Made by a program: the position numbers and the translations under genes. From Thuidium tamariscinum (Eukaryota; Streptophyta; Bryopsida; Hypnales; Thuidiaceae): a DNA stretch of 64,000 nt. The stretch covers positions 3,472,001 to 3,536,000 of the forward strand of contig OX344751.2 of the NCBI GenBank assembly GCA_947034885.2. Reading direction: 5' to 3'. This document shows positions 35,862 to 47,412 of the stretch, in pieces. Positions within the stretch are counted from its first letter, which is position 1. The number at the start of each line of letters is the position of its first letter. The notes beneath the pieces are model-generated. The model was not told the origin of the DNA. It made no database searches and was given only the letters and a program-made list of their open reading frames with translations.

Positions 35862-36134
35862 AGGTAGGTACACCCAAAAGCGCCTTGTTCCTAAAAGCGC
35901 CATCTACAGTGCACTTACATTTCCGAAATCAGTCATGTTCACAAACCGTAGATGGCGCTTTCAAAAACAGACTTTGATTGTTAATAACTTTTGCATACGG
36001 TATCCAAATCCTGTGTTCTTTGGTGCGTTGGAACATGCTTTCACTTGCCAACAAGACTGCATAAAAATTTGAACTAATTAATAGCAGGAACTAGGCTCAG
36101 TATGAATAAGTGGCGCTTTTGGGTGTACCTACCT
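35862..36134. mobile_element. 273-bp MITE with perfect 23-bp terminal inverted repeats
   Basis: Both ends read AGGTAGGTACACCCAAAAGC (first 20 of 23) and are identical. TA lies on each side (35860-35861 and 36135-36136). Interior noncoding, with a second inverted pair AGCGCCATCTAC / GTAGATGGCGCT near the left end. Perfect ends mean recent mobility. The empty site in a related repeat at 26559 supports TA as the target duplication. Probably mariner-type. Confidence 0.9.
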
Positions 36135-36239
36135 TACTGAATGTTATGAACAATGAAATTTTTCCCACTAGATTTTTGAAAAAAATTGTACAATTTTAAA
36201 ATTTTCAGACATCTTCCAAATTTCCCAAATTATTTACAG

Positions 36240-36460
36240 AACTGACCTCCACGTACGTTACGCAGAGGTCAGTCCGTGGGCAAAGGAAGGACCCTGCCCC
36301 GAATTGAAGGGACTTAACGTGGTTCGTGCGTCCCATGCTTCATCGAATCATCGTCATCAGTGTCATTGCCACGTGTATTCAGTAAGTTATCTCCTCTGCT
36401 GATGAATCCTACGGATCACCTGAGAACCAGTCTGATGACTCAGATTCTGGAGGTGAAAAT
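36240..36460. other. GC-rich island with CACGT motifs
   Basis: ACTGACCTC and its complement GAGGTCAGT flank CACGTACGTTACGCA (about 36240-36273). CCACGTG follows at about 36370. It looks promoter-like, but no gene starts here that I can support. Confidence 0.35.
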
Positions 36461-36599
36461 AAAATTTCCCATAATTAAGGGAGAAACACCCATTTCCGTC
36501 CCTGGACCTATTCCTGAACCCTAGAGTACGACTAAATCTGTCCATAAGCATTCATCAAAGTATCCAATAATTGTCATTAGAGAGATTTTGAGTTCTCAA

Positions 36600-37020
36600 G
36601 AGGGCCGTTAGGAATTGACATGCAAAGCTATTTATTGAAGGCTAAAGATCATAGCCTTAGTATACAATATGTGTCGCTACCTTGTGTGAATATTCATCAA
36701 GTACTTATGAATTTGTTAAATAAAGAATTCACTTATTGTACCAAGGACTTGAATGACAAAAAGTACCTATTGTTCCATTGTCCAATAAGAGGTATTTCAT
36801 GGTGCAAACATCATGAGCATGAAGTACCAATGATCTTATTAAAATAAAAAGTCTCACTCATTGTACTAAAAACACATGAGCCATTAGTACTTAATTGCAC
36901 CAAATTTGTCCTTCTCCAAATAAAATAATCCCTCAATGTACTTAAAATTTGAATGACAAGAAGTACCTAATGTCCCATTATCCAATAAAAAAACATGTAC
37001 CTTTATAAACATCATGATGT
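36600..37020. repeat. Diverged local direct repeat
   Basis: TTGAATGACAA.AAGTACCTA.TGT.CCATT.TCCAATAA occurs at about 36748 and again at about 36948. Frames over it are short and unrecognised. Confidence 0.5.
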
Positions 37021-37496
37021 CAAAATGGGTGAAAATAGGGAAAAAAAGTTGTCCTTTATTTGACAAGTACGCATTTAAATCCAATTGAGGACCCCAATTG
37101 AGGCCATTCTAGAGGCTTTTTGGAGAGTTCAAAATTTCTCTAATGTTTAATTCTAATTTGCTGACGCAGTTGTAAAATACATGTATAGTTTTCATTCACT
37201 GACAGCTGATTTCAGCAAGTGTTCAGTTAAAGGTACACCTGTAGGACGGTTCCAGTGGTCTAGGGAGCCAACACTTTGGAAATTCATAGAAATTACATAC
37301 TGATTCCGAAAATTTTGATTTTTTTTTAATATTCATGATTTTCACTTGCTAATACTAAAAAATTATCATTTTTAGAAAAAAGATGCCTCCAACTATGCTG
37401 AATTCCTTATTTGGACGGTTTTGGGTGTTTCTACCGTATCATGGCTCTCTTGACTCTGCACCACGGCTATATAGATAGATCTGTATTAAGGTAGAC
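37021..37496. other. Intergenic DNA
   Basis: No gene or bounded repeat identified. Confidence 0.4.
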
Positions 37497-37498
37497 AA

Positions 37499-37925
37499 GC
37501 CTATTACCATCCTGATTTGCAATGTGACTATCTTGGGGTCAATTCCATGAGGGACACATATTTCTTACAAGTGTGCCCATGATTCACAAATCAAATCTAG
37601 GTGGAATTATAATTTTCCGATCAAAATTGTAATTTTTGTGAATTTTTGAAGTGTGCAGTCCTAAATTACAAAAGTGCATGTAACTAGGGTCATGAATGCC
37701 CTAATAAAAACCCATAACCACCTTCTTATGTATTTCTTAGCATCAAAATTTCCACCAATCACTTATTAACACATTCCCCTAAATGACATCAATATATTGA
37801 TTTTGTGAGATTGCTAGACACATTTGGCATGTTTCTGAACATATTTAGATGGTGGAATGGGTGGAAATGGGGCCAAATATAGAGTGACGAAAATTGGTTG
37901 CAGACAGAATTAGGCTAGTCTACCT
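37499..37925. mobile_element. TA-flanked MITE, family AGGTAGAC, copy 2
   Basis: TA at 37497-37498 and 37926-37927. Ends AGGTAGACAAGCCTA and complemented AGGTAGACTAGCCTA differ at one base. Same interior order as the copy at 27.1 kb. 427 bp, noncoding. Confidence 0.85.
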
Positions 37926-37927
37926 TA

Positions 37928-39150
37928 GATAATCGATGAGCTACATTCTCATTCGTCATCTACACTAAACAGTGAAATTAGGTTGGCCTCGTACACTGAC
38001 TGCACGCCCCCGAGACAATTTTGAACAATTTACGGCATGATCCCAGATTCCCAGATGAGTTTCAAAACCTGTCGATATGTAACAAAGTTGCAGCTGCTTC
38101 AGTTTGGATCGATTGCAAGGAGCCAATCATCAAGTGAACCGAAGAAAAGCATTCCTTGTTGCTTCAAAGCTTGAAATGAATTCAGCTGCATAAGCTCTCT
38201 TCACAGATTACTTTTCTGTGATTAACTTACGGCTCACATCTTGTGCACCCAGTACCTTAGTGTCAACGCCATGTGCAAGCAATCGGCTTTATTATTGAAA
38301 CCAAGCTAGGAAACGGAAGAATACAGACTACCAGCCACAAGTGGCTTGGCGAATTTGTGTAAGCAATCTGGATTTCCACAGGGATTATTCGAACATTTGT
38401 CCACGGCGTAAGGAACCCGTTAGCTGCATCACGCGTCGAAGAAATATCATTAATTTCACAAGTGGCAGATTGATTCTACAGAATTGGTAACTAATTTCGA
38501 AGAGATAATTTAGTGCATTCTTGTACAAAAACTGAAAATGTTTTTATAATCGTAAAAATGAATGCAATTAGAGTTCATCCGAATGTGGATGCAATACGGG
38601 ATCAGAAGTAAGAGCTTGGAAAAAACACAGGATGAAACTCCTTGGAACACCAAAACGGAGGTCCAAAGGAGTTTTGTGCCATGTTTCTTTTCTACTATTT
38701 TCAGCTACACCTCCCTCTCACACCCCTATTTCAAACCGGGGTTTCGTTTAAGATTAACTCAAATAAGTGTTTAACGTCGAGAAAATTGTGTGGGGCAACC
38801 TGATTTCACCCAATTTTGTGTAGTTCGCATCTCCTTAAATCTTGGATAGGATTCGCCCACCACGCAGGAACGGAGCCGGCTGGTGAGCAATGCACGTGGA
38901 TAATTTTTCAAACTAAGAAAAACGAGGCTTCCGTCGTCGAGGGCTTGAACGTCTGCCGGCAGCAGACGGAGTGCAGACTACAGTATCCGTCAGGAATTTA
39001 ATACACATTTTTTTGGCTGTCACTGAAACCTTTTACCTTCCATCTTTTACAGTCCGACCGACGAAGTAGTACGATACTCACGGCATTCCCACTTTTCCAG
39101 TACTACTGGAGCTAGCGCACGTACGTTGACTGTTGGTGCACATCATCATC
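37928..39150. other. Upstream region of the M6 peptidase gene
   Basis: GC rises gradually toward the gene. Short frames are unrecognised. The segment may hold distal promoter elements; GCACGTACGTTGAC lies at about 39117. Confidence 0.4.
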
Positions 39151-39215
39151 ATTGAGTCGCCGGGCCCGGGGATTCCTATCTATAAGAAGCACCTCCTCGG
39201 ATCCAGTATTCAGTT
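39150..39215 (+). promoter_or_regulatory. Core promoter of the M6 peptidase gene (candidate)
   Basis: TATAAG at 39181-39186 lies in GC-rich DNA, about 105 bp before a strong GTAAGT donor at 39291. Transcription starting about 30 bp downstream would give a short noncoding first exon rich in CCCC and TCTC, as is common in plant leaders. Not proven. Confidence 0.45.
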
Positions 39216-39290
39216 CTCAATCCCCTCCCCATTTCTCGATCACATTGAGAACTGAGCTCCGGGCAGCATCTCTGCGTCGGGACCAGGGTG

Positions 39291-40054
39291 GTAAGTGTAC
39301 GGCGGGCATTCCTGCTCTTTGGCTTTTTTCTCACTTTGACGGTGCTGTGCTTTGCAAGCTCCTGCGAGAGATTTGACCCCGTTGCTCGAAACTTCGAGGC
39401 AGTGTGAATAGTTTAGTGCAAGCTAGCTAGCATCACACGAACGTCAGAGGTTTGGGTGCGTTCAGACGATGGCTAGCTCCTCGTCCACGTCGAGATTATG
39501 TGTCAATGTGCCCTGTTTTCAAATTCGGTAGCACTTCTCTTCGCTCGCAGTGTACGCAATCCGAGACGTACCTCACAAGTCTCAGCAGGGTCATGTCAGT
39601 GTATAGATGAGTATCTAGAGTCGGTGACTTAGCTGAGGTCTACTGTGCTGATGACGTTTGTTGCTGACAGCTCTTCCGTGTTTGAGTCTTGGTTTTGAAT
39701 GTTGCTGAGTTTCTGATGCTCTGAATGAATTGGATATGTGATACAGCCTGTTTCCCAGAACCCTCCGAGCAAGAATCAGAGAGACTTGACCAACGAGGTA
39801 AGTTGTAGTCAGCAATCAGTCGTCACAGAGTTTGATGAAGCTGTTGATCTAGCTGCGTGGGTTTAGTGCTCGTCTGAAACATTAGGCTTTACGGCACCCG
39901 TTCTGTCGGTGGAATCGTCCTCGTGAGTTTTTGCGGTACCTTGAGCTCTAAGGACAGCACGAATCGACGAGGCCGACCCTACCGACAGAATGCGGGAATA
40001 AAAAATGAAAGCTCCCGAAAGTATTAATCTTTCTGAAACGGTGTTTTTTTGCAG
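39291..40054 (+). other. Probable 5'UTR intron(s) of the M6 peptidase gene
   Basis: Donor GGTG-GTAAGT at 39291 and acceptor GTTTTTTTGCAG ending at 40054, 17 bp before the ATG. A second good donor, ACGAG-GTAAGT, at 39798 means the leader may contain an extra or alternative exon ending at 39797. A stop codon lies directly upstream in frame with the ATG, so this segment adds no coding. Confidence 0.55.
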
Positions 40055-40071
40055 ATTTAAATCGATCTACC

Positions 40072-41958
40072 ATGTCACTCCCCGAAGCAATAGTGGTGAA
40101 GCCCCACTGCCGGGAGGATCGGTGCCTGGTCGCCCCGCATCCCACAGTGCGGCAGCGCCTCCTGGAGAGATACAATGAAATCAAGGCAACGATTTCCAAC
40201 AGCCCTGAGCTTTCGTTCCTGGGAGCAGTGCTACGCCCCATTGAGAGACGACCCCCGGGTTTCAACGATGCCCTGCTCCGCCCTGGTCACACATTCCCAC
40301 CGGGCGTGGGATTTGCCTCACAGCTTCAGCGCGCGCCCCTGCGAGGAACCGTGAACGTCATCGTGGTGATGGTGGACTTCTCCGACAAGAAATTCACCGC
40401 TGACCAGACGAAGGAGCACTACGCGAAGCTGTGGTTCGAGGAGGGCACCAATAGCGTGAAAGACTTTTATCGTGATGTGTCCAACGGCGCCGTGGACATC
40501 AAGGGGGAGGTTGTGGGTCCCTTCCGGATGCAGAAGCCGATCAAATACTACGCCAATGGGCAGAACGGAACGGGCGAGAGGACGCCGAATGCGCGTACCT
40601 TGGCGAGGGATGTGGCGATTCTGGCGAATCCCACCGTGAATTTCAAGCAGTACGACAACGATGACGACGGGTTTGTGGATGCGTTCGTCATTGTGCACGC
40701 TGGGGAGGGCGCCGAGAAGACGGGACAGCCCAACGACATTTGGTCGCACAAGTGGGTGCTCGACAAGGGGGCGTACCAAGCGGACGGCACGCAAGTCTTC
40801 TCGTACCTCACCGTCCCTGCCGATTGCAAGCTTGGTGTCTGTGCTCATGAGCTCGGACATCTTGCCTTCGGCTGGCCGGATTTGTACGACGCAGACTACA
40901 CTTCGGAAGGAATCGGAGACTGGTGCCTCATGGCGGGCGGGAGCTACAACGGCAACGAAAACAACCCCTCCCCGCCGAGCGCTTGGTGCAAAGTCAACCA
41001 AGGATGGGTGGAAACTATCACACCCACAGAAACTCAACAGTAAGTGGCATCACCCAATTCGACACATTTCTCGGAATATCTTTGCGGGTTCCAAACTGTG
41101 TTGAATGCTATGTCTTCAACGGTGAGGTAATGGGAATGTCTTGGTGTGATTGATGAAGTCCTCACCGTTGTTTGTGTTTTTCGTATCCCCTAAGTAAAGG
41201 CACTGTGTTGAATTGGATGGCATCCTCTTCCCCTCTTCTTCAATCTCTGTCTGCATATGCAATCATAAAATGCCAGGTTCGGGTATTCATGTGGTTGAAT
41301 GCTTCATTTGGCTGCTCCACAGTTCATAAACAATCTACTTCGACGCGCATACAGCCAGATTGAAAATCCGCAGTTATGTCGAAGGTTTGGGAAATTTAGC
41401 TAACAAGTTGCTCCCTGTTCGTTGGTCGAATTCTTGAACAGGATCCAGCTCCCCGACGTGAAAGACGGGCACACAGTGCTGAAGGTATGGAAAGACGGCA
41501 CTCCGCAATCGGAGTACTTCCTGTTGGAGAATCGGCAGCAGAAAGGGCGTGACAAAGATCTCCCCGGCGGCGGACTTCTCATCTGGCACATCGACGACGC
41601 GAAAGCCGACAACACGAGCGAGAAGACGAACTACAAGGTGGCGCTCTTGCAGAGCGATGGCAGGAAGGACTTGGAGCGCAAGGAGGATCAGGGTGACAGC
41701 GGCGATCCGTTTCCCGGGGTGAGGAATGTGCGCCTCATCAATTCCACCACCAATCCTTCCACCAAAGCCAACAATGGCGCCTCCACGGGGGTGGTCATCA
41801 GCGACATCAGCAATTCTGCGGATGTCATGACTTTCACTGTGAGTGTCGGTCAGGATGATTCAAATGCTCCTGCCACTGCTCTTGCCACTGCTCCTGCCAC
41901 TTCAAACATTGCTAAAAGGGTCATCGCTTCCCAGTATCACCTGACCACGACTATTTAG
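40072..41958 (+). CDS. M6-family (immune inhibitor A-like) zinc metallopeptidase, two exons
   Basis: Exon 1 is 40072-41039 and exon 2 is 41442-41958. The intron 41040-41441 has GTAAGT and TTGAACAG borders, splits a Gln codon (CA/G) and restores the family's LPDVKDGHTV...KDG block. The product is 494 aa. Zinc site: H259-E-L-G-H263 followed by FGWPD270LYD, then GIGDWCLMAGGSYNG (280-294) and PSAWCKVNQGW, all typical of peptidase family M6. Earlier landmarks are VNVIVVMVDFSD (94-105) and YDNDDDGFVDAFVIVHAGEGAE (194-215). Exon 2 has EYFLLENRQ and LPGGGLLIWHIDD. Known M6 enzymes are mostly secreted bacterial proteases. No signal peptide is visible here, so the location is unclear. GC content is far above the surroundings, and a bacterial-type gene with a plant intron suggests old horizontal acquisition. 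Everything needed for activity appears intact. Confidence 0.92.
41040..41441 (+). other. Coding-region intron of the M6 peptidase gene
   Basis: 402 bp, phase 2, borders GTAAGT and TTGAACAG. Visibly poorer in GC than both flanking exons. Unspliced, exon 1 would stop immediately after the donor (TAA at 41041). Confidence 0.9.
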
Positions 41959-42057
41959 GTTGATGTGCTTCCCTCCCGCACCTTGGAGATCGATCGAGCT
42001 AGCTGCTCCGTCGTTAATTAAGCCGGTGTTGTAAAGACATGTTCGCCGTGTTCTATA

Positions 42058-42063
42058 AATAAT
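42058..42063 (+). terminator. Candidate poly(A) signal of the M6 gene
   Basis: AATAAT about 100 bp after the stop codon, followed by TGTTGC and TTGTGCC-type GT-rich DNA. One-base variant of AATAAA, which plants tolerate. Confidence 0.4.
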
Positions 42064-42239
42064 GCAAACATGTCTGTTGCAAAATGTTTCCAATGCAAGT
42101 CGTCTTTGTGCCTGTTGGGGAAAAATCTTGTGTCTCGTCTTTGTGGATTATCAGTTTGTTGACAGAAACCCACTTCGAGATTGGAATCCTGTTCAACACC
42201 CACCATAGCCGTGGAAAACGATGATCATGGCACGCTTCA

Positions 42240-45108
42240 CAACTGAACCCTGAAACACCGGAGCCTTAGACCGTGTGGTCAAACATCCAAGACCTTTATC
42301 CTGACTTCTTCATTTTGCAATTGAAAATGAAAGGAATTTTTATTTATTTTTATTTGTCAGAGATTAAATCAGATGTTTTCTAAACATCTGAAATTTTTTG
42401 GAATGTTTTTGATGAAATTTGAAAATTTTATGAATTTTTGAAGAAAAATGAAGAAAAATAGTATCAAATACTACTCAAATTAAGCTAAAAGAAATCTGAT
42501 TTTTTTGCATTGGTGTATGCCGTTTAGAAGATCAAGGTATTAACCAAATTTTTGTTTCATTTGTAACTGGAAACTTGATAAAATATGGTAGTAGGTTTTA
42601 AGTTCAAATGGCTATAAAATATACAATTCAAGGAATTTTACACAATTTCAAATTGGTGTAGTGCGTAGACTAAAGAAGATTTATTTAATTGGTTAGCATC
42701 AAATTCAAAAGAGATTGTTTAAAAAGGCTAAAATTCAAAACAAGAGCAAAGGAAGTAGGCATCACTAGATACATTAAAAAGGCATAATGTTGTACAATAT
42801 GTGGATTTATTATCCTCTCCTTCAAAAAGATTTAGAATTCCTTGATGAAGGGCTTTACACCCCGATGTGATGCATACACATGCACAAAAATCCCAATAAA
42901 AATTGGAGGTAAATCACCCATTTTCAAACTAGGTGAACACGTGTTTGACCATTTATGAACCACTTTCTAGCTACATTGGCATTCAAGGGTTTATCTTGTA
43001 AGGATATTGAGGTGCAAATGGATGATTTTCTAAGGTCATTGTTTGAATGAAGAATGCACCTATTACTCAAAAAGTCTCATCATTATTTAATGACTATCTT
43101 GTTTATAGGTTGGTAGCCTTTCAAGGATAAACTTCAAGTTGGATTAAATCTTTAAAGAATGAAGCCCATGACTGTATAGTCAAACTTGAAAACCTCTTAT
43201 TTTATATCATCTATATCTTTGTTGTTTATGAATGAGATCTGTGGTTTTCTATTTTAGAGATAAAATCACATGCATAGTATATGTCCTAAATTTTTTAGAA
43301 TTTTTTGTGAAAATTTCAAATTATGATGAATTTTTGAAGAAAAAATGAAAAAAATTCATATCAAACAAAGAACACTCTTAAAAAATCTGAAAATTTTAGA
43401 ATAAGAGTACATTTTTATGAGTGCAAAACATTATGAAGAAACTTTTTTTATCACTCTATATTCAAAATTATAGGTATGAAGCCTCCACTTCAAACTTCAA
43501 TGAAACACTTATTTTAAGGACTTTTTCAAAATTTCAAGGTGTTGTAGAAAGTATACTTTACAAGCTAACCTTCATTTATTTAATTTTGATCAAAAGAAAA
43601 AGAAATTTTTTTGAAGGCCAAAATCAATTGATAAGAACAAAAATCTCAAAGTACTAAAATGCAATTACTAGTAAAAAAAGTGGTATTAAAAACACATTTT
43701 GAAAATGGTCTCAATATAATTTAGACAATACCTCTTATATTGAGAACTAAAAATTGTTGGTATCCATATGGTTGTACTAATAAAAGATGTTATAAATGTA
43801 GGGCTCTATATAAACATCTAGCTTTTATATTGAGAACCACATTTATATTGATGTGTTTTACCAAGATGTTTTTCCTTCTAGTGACTACATTGCATAGCAA
43901 TTTTATTGACAAATCATCCCATATCAAACAAAATAATAACTAAATGTCTTGAATTTAACTTATTAGAGTGAATACACATCAAAAAGTTGCACACAAAAAA
44001 TCAAATTACATCAAAATGAAAATCATCCATTCTTCAATGAAAACAAGTCCTAATTTACCATTCAAAGACCACAAAACATCCTCATTATCCTTTGAGGGTA
44101 AACAAGTAGTTGTTCCTATGTTTCTTAAATGCATTTGGCTCTTTGTGATTATAGATTTGTTTTTATATATACATTTATTTATCTCCTCCAAATCAATCTT
44201 CAAATGTTTAATGACCTTGTAAGGACCTTGACTATGTTAACCAAGTCAACCACTAAAATACTTTGATTATTGAACCAATAGGTGCATTCTTTGATACTAC
44301 AATGTAAAATATGTAGCATCTCTATAGAGTTAACCTAATCCAATCCATTAGCCACATTTTTGGCTACTGAAGTATTTTAGAATTTAGGTCCTTGCTAATT
44401 TTTATCTTCTCCAGATTGCATACAAACTAAAGTTATGAATAGGTGAAAAAATCTCATAAAGTTAGCATAATGTCACTTTGACTTGTATATCCTCCTTGTC
44501 CATGATACAAAAACCTTAAATGTTCTATAGGACTAAGCCAAAGTAAACATGACATTAAAGAGAATCACCTACTTGCAACATTTTTTGTCTTTCAACACCT
44601 ATAGAATGGCCTTGAATGAACACTTAATATCATTTAAAAAAACACCATGATTTTTTGAAAACCAATAGTGAGAGATACCATCCTATGTTTTCAACTTTTA
44701 AAATTTGTAAAATGTTACTAGAGTGTTGAAAAATTACAAAGCCACTTAGACATTTTCATTGAGTTTCCTAATAATCCCATCAAATTTTTATGGTCATTCC
44801 ACCTCTAAAATAGTGAGCCCAAGAAAAAATGTTACTTTAGATGTTTGGCTATGTTAACTTATCCTTGTTAGGATAAGTTGGTCTTCATAGAAATCATCTT
44901 TTTTTAAACAGTGCAAATCATCTACTTAAAAAAATTCAAAAGGTATTCATTAGAGATAAAACTATTATTCATAACCTCTTCCTTTCTGCACAAAATTCTA
45001 AAGATAAAACATTGCACTCCTATCTTACATGCAAGAATTATTTGTCATCCATCAACCCATTCTAGTCCTTTGCATCTTTATGGGGTTAAAGAAGCAATGA
45101 TGAGCTTT
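42240..45108. other. AT-rich intergenic DNA with a diverged direct repeat
   Basis: 42340-42490 and 43245-43395 share AGAGATAAAATCA..TG, AAATTTTTTGGAAT, and ATGAATTTTTGAAGAAAAA.TGAA. Otherwise only short frames with no recognisable product. Confidence 0.45.
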
Positions 45109-45326
45109 CACTACAAGAAACCTATGTTTTATGTAAAGAGTCCAAAATTTCTTAATTGGATTTTAATTGATGTCAATGTTTACAATCCAATGTTTTTATG
45201 TCATCATTGATGTTACATTGGACGTTCTTGTTGACATTTAAGCATTGGGTTGCAAACATTGACATCACCTAAAATCCATTTAAAAAAATTTGGGCTTGTT
45301 ACGTAAAATGCAAGTTTCTTATAGTG
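45109..45326. mobile_element. CACTA-type foldback MITE, copy 1
   Basis: 218 bp beginning CACTACAAGAAA and ending TTTCTTATAGTG, the classic CACTA terminal motif. The two halves are complementary over about 90 bp (GGATTTTA..TGATGTCAATGTTT on each arm) around a loop, CATTGGACGTTCTTG. Flanking triplets are TTT and TCT, so a 3-bp duplication is not clean. Noncoding. Confidence 0.85.
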
Positions 45327-45339
45327 TCTAAAACATCCT

Positions 45340-45776
45340 TGGGGGGGGGGGCACCATGGTACCAAATCACACCATTTTAGAATAAGTTTCTACTTTTCAC
45401 AAGATAAAAGTCATCTTTTTTTGCCAATTTTTTTTTCATTTCTATTCAAAATGTAGATTGAATTGTCAAATTTGGATGGAAAGTGTATGAATATGATTGA
45501 AAAGTGTGTTTTTTTCCAAAAGATGAATGTACAAATATTGTGCTCTACCAAATCTTAAGTGATCACCATCTTGGTACTTTCTCAAAAACTAAAAAAAAAA
45601 TTGGGTAGGTAATTGACCTTGAATTTGCCTTAATTTTAAGATAATAATTCCATCTCCCTTCATAGTATAGGTGAACACTACTCCACCAACTTTGTGTTAA
45701 ATGAGGACTGAGGAATTGAGGAAGTAATAAGGACTGAGGAATTGGAAGGTGTTGTATTAAGACTTATTAACCCCTA
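45340..45776. other. AT-rich spacer with an 11-bp poly-G run
   Basis: No gene. G homopolymer at about 45342-45351. Confidence 0.5.
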
Positions 45777-45830
45777 AATGCCCAAGGCCTGTTTTGAGCT
45801 TCTTGGAATTTGATCTTCTTGGAATTTGAT
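45777..45830. mobile_element. Orphan left end of a TTAA-family element
   Basis: TTAA-CCCCTAAATGCCCAAGGCC. A matching right end (complement CCCTCTAAATGCCCAAGGC) is found only at about 61803-61822, far away, so the two are ends of different, truncated copies. Confidence 0.5.
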
Positions 45831-46339
45831 CTAAATTGAACAAAAATCCAACATTATGATAAACTGAATCAATTTTTTTTGAATTGTAATTGCACAAATT
45901 CAAAGTAGACATATTAGAGATGGTATAGGAAAAGAAAACACAACAATATCACTTATGGATTGAAAGATTATAATGTTTGATCATGAGGGTGTAATAACTA
46001 TGAAAATCTTTGAACTCTCTTTTTGCATGTCAAATCTAAAAAGTTGGTCAAAAAAAATATGAGGTTGAAGGGCCTAACAAGCATAACCCCAATCAATTTG
46101 TGGCTTTTCAAAATCTACTCTACAATTTTTTCAAATGAATTTTTACTGCAACTTTTTCACTAAGATCTAGTGTATTTGAGGCTTATTTCCGAGAGTCCTT
46201 AACACTACGGAATGTCAAGATTGCAATGGGTATCCTTGCACTAAATCTTCTAAAAATAAACTACTAAAAATAAAAATTTGATAAGGTTTCATTTAACTTC
46301 AAAGTTTCTTCAACACCACTTTTGGATGCATGTACGTAG
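45831..46339. other. AT-rich intergenic DNA
   Basis: Nothing recognised. Confidence 0.4.
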
Positions 46340-46679
46340 GCACTTTATTCCCACCCTTGGAATCAAGCAATTACAACCAAATTCTATTAAGTCTTAGATC
46401 ATATAGGTGTCTAAGCGTCAAATCCATTGTACCTTTCAAGCAATAGATCTTTGCTACTACCACTAATCTAACACGTGAGCGTTCCTTTGCTTAGAGTGAC
46501 CCAATGCGTAGGGTCCGGTTGTAATGGGAATCTGGCTGTTGTGGCATTGAAGATCAATATGATGTCCTTGGTTCTACGGTCTTAACTCTACTAGGGCCTC
46601 TTTGTGCTTGCCCACTATGCTATGCCTAGGTTGTTTTCTACCCTATTCTATATATTTAATTCCTTTGACCTCACGATAT

Positions 46680-46897
46680 GTGTTTATCCCTCCTATCTCT
46701 ATCTTATGTATTTGTTCTTCTCTACCCTATTCTATATATTTGTCCCCTTCTACTCTACTTTAGGTATTTGTTCCTTTCTATTCTATTATATGTATTTGTC
46801 CTTTTCTACTCTACTCTAGGTATTTGTTCCTTTCTACTCTACTCTACATATTTGTCCCCTTCTACTCTATTCTAGGTATTTGTTCCTTTCTACTCTA
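46680..46897. repeat. 28-bp tandem repeat, about 7 units
   Basis: Unit TATTTGT-CCCCTTCTACTCTACTTTAGG. Alternate units begin TATTTGTCC and TATTTGTTCC, giving a 56-bp higher-order pattern. Hydrophobic frames over it are repeat artefacts. Confidence 0.85.
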
Positions 46898-47336
46898 AAC
46901 ACTACTTTTATGCATTCTTGTTCTCATATTCTATCCTCTATCCACTATGGTATTTTTACTCCTACTTTCTACCTTAGTTCTTAGGCTATCGTTGCGTTTC
47001 GCACTTGTCTATCCTAATTTGCTAATTACTATTCTCTAATTGTGATTAATCTTTTAGATCTCTTCTACTAATTATTCTCTAATTAATATGTAATCAAATT
47101 TAATCAAAAAGAAAGTTAGAGTTAGGAGCCTACCTCTAGTGCGTGCAGTGTGGCTCCTTCAGGCTCTGCCTTGTTTTGCGCCATGGTCCACCACTTCTCT
47201 TTTTGTTGGTTTGGTTTGTACCCAATTTTCAAGACTATCCCCTAAATTCCATGTTTACCAATGACCTCAGTTTTTGTCTTTTTGGAGAATTCAGATCTTG
47301 GATTCCCAATGACCAATACCTCAATAACTCTAGCAC

Positions 47337-47412
47337 GTCTAATAATTTCAACGCCCTAATTAACCCAACACCCCAATAACCCCAGTACCCCAATGAACCA
47401 ATACCCCGATAA
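47337..47412. repeat. Degenerate CCCCAATAACC repeat, array 1
   Basis: Short phrases such as AACCCAACACCCCAATAACC and CCAGTACCCCAATGA repeated imperfectly. Same wording as the array at 52.08-52.46 kb. Confidence 0.7.

Noticed and set aside
40318-41037. 239-codon minus-strand frame
   Set aside because: Antisense shadow of M6 exon 1, caused by its high GC and codon pattern.
46604-46875. Hydrophobic frames resembling membrane segments
   Set aside because: They follow the 28-bp tandem repeat and have no start context.
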